Part shown: in pieces, positions 1 through 10,381 of the stretch | Layout of the letters: each line of letters begins with the position of its first letter | Numbering within the stretch: the stretch's first letter is position 1 | DNA from: Prorocentrum cordatum | Lineage: Eukaryota > Sar > Dinophyceae > Prorocentrales > Prorocentraceae | Direction of reading: 5' to 3' | DNA: 32,197 nt | Assembly (NCBI GenBank): GCA_963575745.1 | Contig: CAUYUJ010019082.1 | Span: 771,626 to 803,822 of the forward strand | Position numbers and translations under genes: made by a program | Notes under the pieces: generated by a model | What the model was told of the DNA's origin: nothing | The model's database searches: none | What the model saw: the letters and a program-made list of their open reading frames with translations, nothing else

Positions 1-329
1 CGTCGCCGCCGTCGTGGTCGACGACGACAAAAATCACCCCCCACAGGCGGCGCGGAGGCGGTCCACGCGCTGCCTTGGTGCGCCCCGCCCGGGCGCCGCC
101 CCCGCGCGCGGCCGCCTTCTCCAGGCCGGGGGGCGCGCACATGGCCTCGCGTCGACCGGTCCAGCCACGCCACGAAGGAGGGACCGGGGATGGAGGAACA
201 TCGAGGATCGGGGCGGCCGCCGAGCGCGCCCCGATACTCCTCGATCCTCGATGGACGCCTCCGGGGCCCCGAGAATCTCGACAGGGACCCAAACTTCCAA
301 ACCCTCGTTCTTCGACGCTTCCTGGAGGA

Positions 330-420
330 AGAGGGGGCGGGAGGGGGAGGGGGAGGGGGAGGGGGAGGAGGGGGAGGGGGTGGAGGAGGAGGAGGAGGAG
401 GAGGACGAGGAGGAAGAGGA
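330..420 (+). repeat. Purine-rich G/A tract, GGGGGA then GAG units
   Basis: About ninety bases of almost pure G and A: first GGGGGA-type units, then GAG/GAGGAG units. Many runs of three or more G make a G-quadruplex possible. The ORFs here translate only to Gly, Glu, Arg or Ser homopolymers, so I do not call a gene. Confidence 0.8.
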
Positions 421-432
421 GTACGCAGCATA

Positions 433-1268
433 GAAGGGAACCGTCGCGCATAACACAAACGGCCACTTTCAAAGGGCCCACTGCCTTGGCAGCGGGCCGA
501 GCGCTGCTCGCGGCACCACTCGGTGCCCACCCAAGGGGGGTCGCGGCGGAGAGGCGCCACAACGCAGCTGTGCAACAAATAAGTGAAAGCGAAGAGCTTA
601 GATTTGTGATGAATTCGCGAATTAATCAACATGCATTAGGCGTCTACGCGAAGCCAGGCGACCTCTGGGTCGGCAACTTGCAAACGTCTCTGCCCCGAGA
701 TGCTCTCAAATCGGTGCAGATCGGCAGGATGCCTGTTAGTATTAAACCTGTGGATGTGGGAATGACCTCGCTTGGAAACTGGGGGCGGGGGGCACGGGTC
801 CAAAAGTGAGGACGCTCTCCCCATAGAAATCCCTCCACACAACAGACAAATGACAACCTTGCCTGGGGCCACGAAGAGTTCGTGCCCCCTGGCCGCGCAC
901 GGAGGAAGGTCACCTTGCTCGGGCAGCTCGGCCACGGGACGCGCACTCGGCGCAGTCGAGCCCCACGAAGGGGCAGGCGGCGGGCCTTGCACGGCGGCTT
1001 AGGCTCGTCGGAGGAGCGAGGGTGAATTCGATCGGCAGCAGCAGAGGCGGCAGCGTCGACGTCGCTTCGGAAACGCACCCTTCTCTCGCCTGCGAGCGGA
1101 AAAGCATCAGAGGCGAGGCCAGCATGACGTATGCGCGGGGGGAACTCTCTCCGCGATCGGCTCCGAAGCGGCTCTGGGTACCCTTCGGGGGGCCTCGGGC
1201 GCGCTCGGATCCCGTCCGCAACTCCTTCCCGCGAGACCCCCCCGCCCAATCTATCGCGAGCAGCGAGC
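433..1268. other. No gene recognised; flank downstream of the LINE
   Basis: Several overlapping ORFs exist on both strands, including one at 910-1401 minus with a hydrophobic start. None has a recognisable domain and their compositions look like shadows of GC-rich DNA. The stretch lies 3' of the minus-strand LINE and may include its 3' tail. I see no clear poly-A or target-site duplication. Confidence 0.4.
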
Positions 1269-2594
1269 TTAGCTGGACAGACTCGGCGCACCAGCATCTT
1301 GCGTTGGGCCTCGGAGCAAGTGTTGCGGCCGCAAGTGAAACATCTCCAACCACCACGCACAGCATACATAGTATGCAAACAGTTTTGAACTTGACCAGCA
1401 CCCCCCTCCGCCCGCGACAACCGAAGGCGACGACGTTCGTGGAAACGTTTCTGGCCAGGGGGGGCGGTCCGTTCCATGTATAAAGTGTGTGCTTTGGCCA
1501 TCAAAACAAACGTTTTCTTGACTGACAACGCTGAAACGAGCTTTCACGGCCTTCACCTGGGCATGCGGAGCCGCGTGGAGGCCCCTGCCTTGGACGGCAG
1601 CAATATCGGCCCACCGATTCCCTCGGGCCTCAACAGATCGACCTGTCTGATGGCATGGCGTGAAAAGAATCTTCAAATCTGGGCTCAGTCCTCCAAGATC
1701 CTCTATTCTCGTCCAAGTCTTGGTCCACAGATCTGCGCCCGGTCGGCGCGGCCAGCAGCGCAAACGTTTGCCTCTGGCAAGACCCTGTGGCAGCTCGATG
1801 AAGTCGGCCCACACTGACACTGGAAACAGAGCCACCTTGAGGAGCTGGGCAACCGCATGCATCTCGGCTCGCGGGCTGCTCTGTATTGGGCCAGGCAGAG
1901 CCCCAAAGACGCGCATCTCGACGGTCGATTCTGCGACTCGGGCGAAGCCCCACCCCGCGCGGGTGGCCTCCTTCCAATAGTGGCACTTGTGGCACGCCCC
2001 GCCCGTAAAGGCAACTCCTGACACAACCGAACAATCCCCGCATATGGAATGCCACCCCTTCGGGTTGTCACGTGGCGGTACTCCGGGCAGAAGAGCCTTG
2101 GAGTAGAGGCCGCGATTCCAAAACCAAGCAGTGGTGGTAGGATATGGCAAAACCTCGATGTCTGCGCCGTTGTAGAGCGAGTTCCCCCCGTCCCCCGTCG
2201 CATCACATACCCAAGGAATATGGAAGCAATCAGCTACAATGCGGGCGTCTAAAGTACATGTGGGGCTGTCAACATAGCCGAGGGAATGGCGACGGACAGG
2301 CGGCCAGAATCCACCCATGGCCAATGCGCGAAGTGCGCCCGCCTGCTGGAGAGACAGAACGCGAGGGCGCTCGGGGCCCTCATTTCCACGGGCCCGTTGA
2401 AGGACGGCCAGTGCAGGGTCCAGCCAGTAGCCTGTTGGTGTCTTGGAGCCCAGGTGCTCAAAACCTCGGTTGGGCCCGCTGGCCCAGTCGATCCACGACC
2501 CCCGCGCTGCGGCTTCGCAAGCAAGGTACTTGAGCGCACGGGGAGAGAAAGTCCTCGGGTCCAAAACGTCTCCAAGGTCAGTCCGAACATGCAA
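1269..2594 (-). pseudogene. LINE ORF2 C-terminal part: RNase H domain
   Basis: This 441-residue frame carries an RNase HI-like domain in its middle. A segment reading AFTGGACHKCHYWKEATRAG aligns with the usual first strand, in which T-D-G-A is expected. A later AEMHAV supplies the conserved Glu, VWADFIE a middle acidic site, and GNRWADIAA the last Asp. The first catalytic Asp is Gly (GGC where GAC is expected, a single transition). The N-terminal 200 residues would be the linker that follows RT in these elements. The last 90 residues after the RNase H domain look like unrelated sequence read through. No stop interrupts the domain, but the missing Asp argues against RNase H activity. Confidence 0.75.
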
Positions 2595-2623
2595 GGCCGA
2601 AGGCGCAACCCATCCAAGCTATG

Positions 2624-4146
2624 TCATAGCAAGTACCGCGGCCCCTGCAGGTCCTCCAGCGCGCCCCCAAGGATGAGCAGATTGCAGCACCGCTGGCGCC
2701 GTGCGCTGCCACGCCTGTTGTAGAGTGCCGTGGTGCCCCGAGTCCCAACATAGAAGGCCCCGCTGGTATATAGGGTCGACCCAAGCCGTGATTGAGGGCC
2801 CTGCGATCCCCCACTGCGAAGGAAAGACGATAGCCAAGCAGAGCCCCCCTTCCCAGGTGCATACCACGAGCCCCTGAGGGCCGCGCGCATAGCCCGTGCA
2901 AATTGCGGCGGCGCTCCGTGTGCGCCCGCGCCATGCGTCAGAGCAGATGGGATCGCAGCCTTAGCACATCGGCAAGCCAACTGTCCTGCCCTCTTGATAC
3001 GTCGGAGTCGTGTTTGGCGCCTCTGCATCTTGCGTAGTCGACTACGCAGGCGTGAGAACTTGAGAGATTTCCCTGGTGATGCCTCCACGCCGAGAACCTC
3101 CAAATAATCGAGGGAACGATTTCCCAGATCAAACAATACCCGACACACCCGCTTCGCAATATGCATGTAAGTTGCTGTGACTGTCATCTTCCTCTTGGCG
3201 GGAGCCAGTTGTAGATGCTGCAATGCATCGACCACCCCTGGCAAAACCTGGCAGGCATGTTTCGGCATCCGTTCCCGGCTGGCCACGATCTGCATCGTGA
3301 GACCGTCAGCGCACACATGCAAAGCCATATCGACCGAGACCGAGGATGTCGCCAGATCGCCGAGGGGGGTGAACATGACCAGCTATAGCATGTACATCGC
3401 CAAGCTACACCCAGGCAAGACTCCCCGATATGCCCAAACACCTCCCGAGTAAACTCCTGACCACGAAAATCTACGAGGGGCGACATACATATGTAAAGCG
3501 AGAACCAGTAGGGGCCAGGGAACCCGCGTTGGAGCCCCGCGCGCACGATGATAGCGCACCCCACGCGACCGAAGCACTTCTCAATGTCAACAGTGGCATG
3601 TACACACACAAGGTCGTCGCAGCGCATATTTTTCTGAAGCGGGCGCGCCTCTCCATGAAGCAAGACCCGCGCTGCAACGTCTGTCGTCGCACGGTTGGCG
3701 CCCAGCGCCAAGTTGTCACGACCGAGCAGATTCGCCCAGTCTCTCACAAAATCCAATCGGGCCTTGGCACGCAGGCGATATGGCGAAACCAATAAGGCGA
3801 TCGGTCGGTAGCCACCTACAGGCTTCTGTAGTAGGACTATGTGCACCTGCTGCATGTATCTAAGCCATGCTCCCCACTGTTCACACACGTAGAAGAAATG
3901 CCCCGAGACTGCCAAAGCCTGATCCGACACAAGGGCCCAATGAGGAGGCCTCCAAGAGTCCGCCCCCGCAGCGGTTCTGACGGGGCAGGACTCGGCGGCC
4001 TTGCGGAGCCTGGAGGTCCCAATGGGCGGCGCGCGAAGCCCAATATCCCGCAGACGGTTGGGTTCATCTTGCAGGGGCTCAAGCGAGGTCGGTGCACCTC
4101 CCCCGCCCCAGGTGCCCCCCAAAAAATCTCGCTGCGCATTGGCCAC
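2624..4146 (-). pseudogene. LINE ORF2: reverse transcriptase domain, frame-broken
   Basis: Two main frames cover the RT. The first (4146 to about 3400) contains GGYRPIALLVSPYR (fingers motif, consensus G-x-RPI-x-L) and CVHATVDIEKCFGRV (palm motif A with its Asp). A short alternate frame ending near 3383 carries VLPGCSLAMYML, the motif B region. The second main frame (from 3376) carries VDMALHVCADGLTMQIV, which aligns with the palm motif C, normally (F/Y)xDD. Here it reads C-A-D-G: the tyrosine is Cys and the second Asp is Gly (GGT where GAT is expected). A thumb-like basic segment follows. At least two frame changes occur between 3560 and 3376. The element is almost certainly dead as a polymerase. 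Confidence 0.8.
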
Positions 4147-4776
4147 ATCGTCGTCGTAGTTGGAAGGGGCCCAAGGAGGTGTGTACCTGGCTGAGCTGCC
4201 ACCCTTTCGGTTTCGTCCATCTATGAACTGGCTTCGGGCGATTGCTCAAGCTGTCGCGTAGCCACTGCGAAAGAAAACCCTTGCCACGAGCGCGTGCCAC
4301 GCGTTGTTCCCCACTGACCCGCCAGCGTCGCAAGGCTCGCTGCAACCGCTCGAAGCGCCGGAACATGCATCCAAGTGGGTTGCGAAAAGATAACACTGAG
4401 GTAGTATGCAAGCTCGGCCAGGCGCATTGCTGGCATCACTTGCGCCAAACGCGCAAGCCGTCCTTTCCCAGCAATGAGATCTCGTAGCGGTTGCCACGCT
4501 GAATGATGCTTGGCTTCGGGAATCGACCCGTGCTTGCGCGCCGCGCGGGCAAGGTCCTCAACTCGGCGCTGTAGCGTCAGTAGAACACGAGAGTATGTAG
4601 TGCCAGCAGGCTTGTGCTGCGATAAACTTCAGCCAGCGATGCTGCGATGGTATTCGCGCCCACTTCCGCGCCCAGCATGCTTGGAAGGATCGTCGCACGG
4701 GAAGAGCGGGAGCAGCTCCTTCCCTACCCCACGGCACACTGCTTGACACATGTTATCAAGGCGATCTTGTCTCGCA
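4147..4776 (-). pseudogene. LINE ORF2 linker between endonuclease and RT
   Basis: No single frame stays open here. Pieces of minus-strand frames such as KFIAAQACWHYILS (about 4600) fit the low-conservation linker between the endonuclease and RT of these elements. The continuous LINE order on both sides is the main reason to assign it. Exact frame-shift points cannot be placed without a homologue. Confidence 0.5.
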
Positions 4777-5736
4777 TCATCCGTCCCAGAGATGTGCATC
4801 GGCCTCCGTGAGTCCCATCCAAGAACAACCAGGATGCCCCAGCTCAACCGCATTCGCAAGAGGACCGTCGTCGCTTTCCAACAGTGGTAAGCATGCTGGC
4901 TTTGGCGCGCATAGGCTCGGGGCCTTGAGCCCGACGACCTGCGGGGCTCTGGGTCGGGGCCCGACGCCCACGGCCATCGGGTAGCGCGGGCGGGCAGGGC
5001 AATCCGCAACCCGGCGAGCGCGCGCCATCTCCGCCGCCAGGCTGCTGCTGGCAACCCAGTAATCTAGAAAAGTATGTTCACCCGTCTTTGCCACTCTGAG
5101 CGAGCTCTGTGAAGCAACGACCAGATGGCCGTCAATCTTCTCAACAAAATTGGACTCGCTCAGCTTAGTCGGGCTCATGTTCCAGTCCGCCGCGACATGT
5201 ACGGGGCGTGGTAGTAGCATAGCACCAAGCCTCTCCGGTCGAGAAGCATTGTCCCCTCGCAGAGCTAGGCCTTGCTCTAAGTAAAGAGAGCAGGCCACAA
5301 AACCGCCGCGAGGGCCTGCGTGGACAAAAACACCCACGCACCAGCTCGGCACAATCACATGTCGAATGCCTGCCATGGCGTCGAGGTAGGTCGTGCCAAT
5401 GTGATGTCGCATGAAACAGCCTGCACCAGCCATCGGCTTACCAGTTGGGCCCAACACGCAATCAATAATGAATGCCTTCCGACCGTGGCGATGACACCAC
5501 TCTTCGGCTTGCAGCTCAACACCCCCTGCGAGGCACACCTCCTGAGATGCCACGAGTAAAGGGCCACCAGCACCATCCTCCAGGTAGTCCTCGAGGCGTG
5601 CCCATCTATTGGCGTTGTAGGTGGAGCTGGTAAATTGTCTGCGAGACGCCGTCCTGGGAGCGCGCCGTGCAGCTCTCGGCGGCATGCGTTGCGCGGAGGC
5701 CATAGTAACTGAAACCTCCCACCCACCACGCGGCAT
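4777..5736 (-). pseudogene. LINE ORF2 N-terminal part: AP-like endonuclease domain
   Basis: A 319-residue frame starts with ATG at 5734-5736, 28 nt after the ORF1 stop. It has the features of the endonuclease/exonuclease/phosphatase fold used by LINEs for target nicking. STYNANRWARLEDYL matches the N-terminal Asn motif. LLVASQEVCLAGG matches the strand bearing the metal-binding Glu. VHVAADWNMSP matches the catalytic D-W-N strand, and HTFLDYWVAS matches the later Asp motif. The final His motif cannot be placed with certainty before the frame ends. Apart from the end, this is the best preserved domain of the element. Confidence 0.8.
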
Positions 5737-5764
5737 CCAATATCTGTGGTAAGTGAATGCCCAA

Positions 5765-6640
5765 TCAGCTTCCTATAGTATCCATCGCACCGCCTGAGAG
5801 CACCGTGCCCCATGGGTGTGGTTGAGCGTTCGGATCGTGAGCCGCTCCTGCGGGGAGCGAGGCGACGTCGCACGGCGTCGAAGGGGTTGGCGTTGGAGTA
5901 GTAGCCGCCGCTGTCGAGGCGCCCGCTGATGATGCAGCGCCCGCTCCGCTGCCCGCCGGTTCTCTCACGCTCGCCACCGAGCCCAAGAGCTCTTTGGCCT
6001 GCTGCTCCAAGGCGCCGAGCATGGCTTGCTGGTGGCCCGCCAGCAAAGCTCCTGGAACACCTTGGGCCACCGTGACCAACCGCTGAACTGCGCCGGATAG
6101 TAGGCGTGGGGGGGGGGGCCACCGTGCTGGATCCTGTTGACGCCATGGCCGCAGCTTGTGCCAGGTGACCCTCCTGCTGGATGGCGGTGAGCTCGGCTTT
6201 GGCCGTCTCCAGTAGTTTCCGCTCTGCGGTGAGCTTGGACTCCATGTCGGCGACGCTGGCAGTGCGCTCGTCCACCTCCTTGGACTTGTGGTTGGGGCGG
6301 TCGAGGCTACGTCGGAACATGTCGTCTGGCGTGCGGTGGGACTGCTCCTCTGCCTCGGCCGCCTGCAACTCCTTCTTGGCCTGGATGAGGAGCGTGGAGT
6401 CGTCGGCCAAGCCGAGCTTTCGTAGTGCATCGAACGCCCGACGAGCCCTGACCACCGCACCTCCTGCTGAGATGTCGGCGGCATCTTTGTCGTCAGACTG
6501 TCGCCCTTCCGCCCCTGTAGCTCGTGTGCGTGAGGGAAGCCTGGACGAGGAACGCTGCTTCGGGATGAAATTGGGATCGGAAGCGCCTCTCTTGTCACGC
6601 CCGCAACGGTAGCAATTAGACTGGCTTGATTTAGGGCGGG
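5765..6640 (-). pseudogene. LINE ORF1-like coiled-coil protein, frameshifted
   Basis: The minus strand encodes a charged helical stretch (about 6455-6170) rich in Glu, Lys, Ala and Gln, typical of a coiled coil. It begins RARRAFDALRKLGLADDS and is followed by repeated Leu/Lys/Glu heptad-like spacing. The frame then meets an 11-G run (11 C on the sense strand, 6108-6118) and continues in another frame with an Ala/Thr/Pro-rich segment that stops at TGA 5765-5767. A change also occurs near 6470. The position just upstream of the endonuclease ORF fits an ORF1 nucleic-acid chaperone. No zinc knuckle or RRM is visible. Confidence 0.6.
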
Positions 6641-6660
6641 GTTTTCGGACTCAACTGACT

Positions 6661-6960
6661 CAACCTGTTTTTGCATCATCGTCATCATCATCGCCATCAT
6701 CGTCGTCATGATATTCATCATCGTTCGCGTCATCGCCAACATCATCACCATCTCCTCATCATCGTCATCATCATAATATCCAGCATCATCTCCTCGTCAT
6801 CGTCATCATCATGTAGTGATGATGATGATTAAATCAAGACCCGCATGACGATGATGCTGATGATGATGATGACGATGATTATGAAGCCGATGATTGCGAT
6901 GATGATGGCGATGAAGATGATGACGCGGATGATGCTGATGAGGATGACGATAACCTTCTT
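6661..6960. repeat. Strand-switching ATG/CAT microsatellite
   Basis: The plus strand reads CAT/CGT-type triplets from about 6670 to 6812, then switches to ATG/GATGAC-type triplets from about 6820 to 6950. The two halves are reverse complements in character, with the switch at CATGTAGTGATGATG. The tract separates the LINE ORF1 from the kinase gene end. Confidence 0.85.
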
Positions 6961-6986
6961 TCGGACTGCGCGGGCCGTGCTGAGTA

Positions 6987-9900
6987 CTAATCGGAAAGCC
7001 CCACAGCCTCCGTGGAAGCGGGCCACCGCATTTCGTCAAGCACCTCCGTGAGGTCGGGCAGCGCCACGGGGACCCGCGCCAGGTGATCGGCCACGACGTG
7101 GTTCACGGGGTTGAAGAACTCCTTCGGGCCAGGCGTGGCGTCGATCCTGCGCGCCCTGAACTCCCGAAAGACGTCGGAGCGGATCATGACGGCGATCTGC
7201 AGCCTGCTGTCGTCTACGCGCTGTTGCAGCTCGTGGTGGGTCGCGAAACAGTCCTGGCAGTCCACGGAGGCGTGGTGGTGCACGTTGTGCTCGAGGGAGG
7301 ACAGGGTGCCCATGTAGAAGGGCCCAGGCTTTTGCTCGAGGGTGACGACCCTTCCGCAGGAGGCTGTGCTCGAGGGTGACGCCCCATCATGTGCTCCCAG
7401 GACCCCTGGGATCCTCACTTGCACGGAGCGCGTCCCCAAAATCGTCACGGCCGAGTGCAACAGGGAGCATCCGCCATCTGTGTGCCAACCATCGTCCAGT
7501 GCGCCTGGTTGCATGAGCTGGATCGATGCGTACGCGAACGCGTTGTCGGCGAAGTGCTCTGTCATGATGGGCTTTCCGTTCTGCTCGACGATGGCAGGTG
7601 GCATGCCGTCGGCTTTGACAGCCTCGCGCATTTTGTCTCCCAGCTGTTGCAGCCACGGGCGCATCTTCTTCCGCAGCGCTCGCGCGAAGGCGGCCATGTG
7701 GGGCGAGGGGGTGATCTGCAAATTCCCGTCCTTGTTGAGGCTGCGGCACTTCGGGGGGCTTTCGTCGTCCACGATGCCTGCGACCTCTGTTTTCAAGCCC
7801 TTTGCCGCCTCGTCGCCTCGGACGCATTTGGAGACGGTTGTTCCCGTGTCCAGGCGCTCCTCGGCCAAGTTCTGCCAGCACGGGTCTCTCTGCAAGAAGC
7901 GGAGCAAGTCTTGGTCCAGCTCCGCCCCCGCCATCGTGCCCGTGCCGTTTTTCCCCTGCACCATGGAGATGCGCACGTCGAGCTGGGCGCCAGCCGGCTG
8001 CAGGAAGCGACGAGCCCTTAGACGACTGATTGTCGCTCTGGCGCCAGGGTGCCAAAGCAGGCAGCTCTCGGCGGCCTTCAACAAGTCTGGGGGGCAGTCT
8101 GCAAGTTCGTCAACGGGCCAGCGTCCTCGGCCGTCGAGTGCCTTCGCCGTTTCAGCCTTTAGCCAATCCTCGCCCGACCGCTTGAACCACTTCTCAAAGA
8201 AAGGCAGGTTGTCCAGCCACGGGGCGGGTTCCTGGTCCTCGTACTTGTGGAAGTCTCCCGACCTGGCTCCTTGCCTGGGATCCCCAAGACCTCCCTGCAG
8301 AAAACCACGAAGTCTTTCGGGTGCCCCCCTGGAGGATGCCCGAGCGCGCCGCAAGGCTCTGGTGGTTGGAACAACACCTTGCGCGTGTACAACTCCGCCA
8401 TCAGGCACCCGATGGACCACATGTCCAGGTCCTCTGAGTAGCGCTGGTTCCCCAAGAAAACGTACACCGCTCTGTAAGTGGGCGCGCATACTCCGAGGTC
8501 ATCGCAGGTCGGGCTGTAGCGCAGTTTCCTCTTCAACCTGCCGTGGGGATCCGCCATCTCCACACAGCCGAGGTCGGCGAGCACCACCTGCGGAGAGGGG
8601 CGGATGGAGGAGAGGGGAGCTCTAACATGCTATGTTAGAACTCCCTGGGAGCTCTAACATGGCACGTGATACCATGTTAGAGCTCCCAGGGAGCTCCTTG
8701 GAGCTCTAACATGGCATGTGAGAGCTCCCTGGGAGCTCTAACATAGCATGTTAGAGCTCCCTGGGAGCTCTAACATGGTATCACGTGCCATGTTAGAGCT
8801 CCATGTGAGCCCTGACCACTCGGGATCTTAGTCGAAGGAACGACGATGATGACGAGGATGGCGACGACGACGACGAGGATGACGAGGACGACGATGATGA
8901 CGAGGACGACGAGGACGACGACGACGAGGACGAGGAAGACGACGACGAGGACGACGAGGATGACGAGGATGACGAGGACGACGAGGACGACGACGACGAC
9001 GAGGACGAGGAGGACGACGACGAGGACGACGAGGACGACGAGGGCGGCGAGGACGACGAGGACGACGAGGACGAGGAGGACGAGGAGGAGGAGGACGACG
9101 ACGACGACGGCGACGACGACGGCGACGACGACGACGAGCGCCTTGAAGGAACTCGGGGTCTGCCAGTCGAACTGCAGCTTGCTCTTTGGGCACGGCGCGA
9201 CGGGATCCCATTCGCCAAGCTCACGTGATACAAGTGCCTGCTTCTCGAAGCAGCCGCGCGTCTGCGGCGATCCTCGCATCAGGATGTTCGCGGGCTTGAT
9301 GTCGCAGTGAATGAGGCCCCTGTCGTGCATGTGCTGGGGCCCTTCGAGAACGCCGTTCAGGACGTTGCGCATCCTGTCTGCGTGAAGGAGGACTTCTTGA
9401 GGAATTGGCGGACATCGATCTCGAACAACTCGTACACGAGGCCGATGTGCTCCGTCTATTTCCAATCTATCCTTGGTACTGACTGTTGCAGTTCTCGGTG
9501 TGCTTTCTTCGGGGCCGTTGCAGTTCCTGGGCGCAACCTCCTGAGAAGGCCCACGTCGAGTAAGCGAACGAGACGCGGGTGCGTGCCCACAGCACCGTGG
9601 CGAATGACCTCATCCAGAGCCCCTCCGATGGCATCCGCATTGAACCCCTTCTGCGCATCGCTGGGGTCGCCCCGCAGCATCTTGATCGCAAGGCCAGTCT
9701 TGTCGCCCCGTCGCGTGCCCAAGTAGACCTTGCCGAAAGAGCCCTGACCGAGCTCCCCTCCTTCCCACTGCACGTCGTACTCGAGCGGCAGGTCCTCGCA
9801 CTTGCCCTTCTGTTTGTTTCGTGCGCGTGCCCGACCGCGTCGAGCTTCAGCACAAGTAGATTCACACGACCCCCGTCGTGGGACACCGCTCTCGGACCAG

Positions 9901-10381
9901 CAGACCCGCGACGAGCAGCTGTCGGTTGCGTAGGCTCCGATACCCCGTCCGCGGCGGGAGCGAACACCTTCCCCAGCGCGTCCTCTAGGGTTTCGCCTGC
10001 GACACCGTGGCCCTCGGCGGCAGCTGGTTCATCTTCGGCAGCGCTAGCTGTTCCAGCTCATTTCGCGCACCCTGGCACCCCCGCAGGCATGCTCACAAAG
10101 TCTTTCCAGTTGGCGCCCAGCGCAATCTTGAGGAGCCGCGTGCAGGTGTCATGCGAAACTGGCTTTGGCCACGTCAACACACAGCTGTTCTTCGTTACCT
10201 TCTCCAGCGTCACTTTTGCGGTCGGGGCCCCTTTTGCCACCCTGGCCATGCTATTGCTGCAGGTCTCCCTCAACTTCTTGTCGATCGTGTCGTTGTTCGA
10301 CCCGTCACCCTGCAAGTAACAGCCCCACTTGTAGAAGAGAACCTTTTTCCTGTCGCGACCGCTGCCGCCCGAGGCAACCAT
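6987..10381 (-). CDS. Protein kinase fused to 2OG-Fe(II) oxygenase-like domain
   Basis: A multi-exon gene ending at TAG 6987-6989. The N-terminal segment (10381-10058) is unrecognised. The kinase N-lobe follows (frame open from about 9950 to 9456): LGQGSFGKVYLGTRRG is the glycine loop and GLAIKML has the ATP-binding Lys. A hinge-like GLVYELFEIDVRQFLKK lies near 9430. The catalytic loop is GLIHCDIKPANILM: Asp, Lys and Asn are kept, but HRD reads HCD. After an intron, VVLADLGCVE stands for DFG, followed by DLDMWSIGCLMAEL. The C-lobe ends near LLWHPGARATISRLRARRFL. After about 100 residues comes a domain with GWHTDGGCSLLHSAV (H-x-D), LEHNVHHHA (distal His) and QIAVMIRSDVFR (Arg), the residue set of 2-oxoglutarate oxygenases. 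One-base frame changes near 8270 and 9395 are unexplained. Substrates are unknown, and the oxygenase call is by motif only. Confidence 0.7.
8615..8810. repeat. 32-bp palindromic repeat cluster, intronic
   Basis: About six alternating copies of a half-unit reading ATGTTAGAGCTCC(C)TGG and its reverse complement. Two different palindromes, GAGCTCCCNGGGAGCTC and TAACATGSCATGTTA, alternate. It belongs to the family seen from 16.7 to 23 kb and at 29.1-29.6 kb. Confidence 0.9.
8842..9140. repeat. GAC/GAG triplet microsatellite, intronic
   Basis: About three hundred bases of GAC, GAG and GAT triplets on the plus strand. All three frames stay open on both strands, giving spurious Val, Ser, Arg, Thr or Asp homopolymer ORFs. 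Splicing of the surrounding intron removes it from the kinase message. Confidence 0.9.

Larger units (their letters stand above)
1269..6640 (-). mobile_element. Decayed LINE-type (non-LTR) retrotransposon
   Basis: Reading along the minus strand, the order is coiled-coil ORF1, AP-like endonuclease, reverse transcriptase, RNase H. This is the layout of non-LTR elements with an APE-type endonuclease. ORF1 stops at 5765-5767 and the ORF2 start ATG is at 5734-5736, leaving a 28-nt spacer. ORF2 is broken into several frames, and ORF1 breaks at an 11-G run (6108-6118). Two expected catalytic Asp residues, one in RT and one in RNase H, are Gly, so the copy is probably inactive. The 5' end lies near the ATG/CAT microsatellite. 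The 3' end is not defined and 1269 is simply the end of the last ORF. Family rank within the LINEs is not resolved. Confidence 0.85.
8588..9141 (-). other. GC-AG intron in the kinase gene, filled with repeats
   Basis: The sense strand reads ...TCCTTCAAG then gcgctc..., and later ctctccgcag then GTGGTGCTCGCC. Joining these restores an uninterrupted frame S-S-F-K / V-V-L-A-D-L-G in phase 0, exactly where a kinase expects the strand before its DFG motif. The donor is GC, a variant known to be frequent in dinoflagellates. The 554-nt intron holds a GAC/GAG-type triplet tract (8842-9140) and a cluster of the 32-bp palindromic repeat (8615-8810). Confidence 0.7.

Noticed and set aside
14-433. Possible N-terminal ORF at the window start
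   Set aside because: Arg/Pro/Gly/Glu homopolymer composition caused by the purine tract, with no domain.
910-1401. Minus ORF with signal-peptide-like start
   Set aside because: The hydrophobic start is short, the rest is Arg/Ser/Pro-rich without motifs, and it overlaps the RNase H frame.
7342-8625. 427-residue plus-strand ORF opposite the kinase/oxygenase gene
   Set aside because: It is antisense to clear kinase and H-x-D motifs and has a Ser/Pro/Arg-rich shadow composition.
8615-8810. CRISPR-like array of palindromic repeats
   Set aside because: The repeats are contiguous inverted half-units with no unique spacers, and the context is eukaryotic with introns. No cas-like gene is present.
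8793-9465. Ser-, Val- or Arg-rich proteins over the GAC tract
   Set aside because: All frames on both strands stay open in this triplet repeat, and splicing of the kinase intron removes it.
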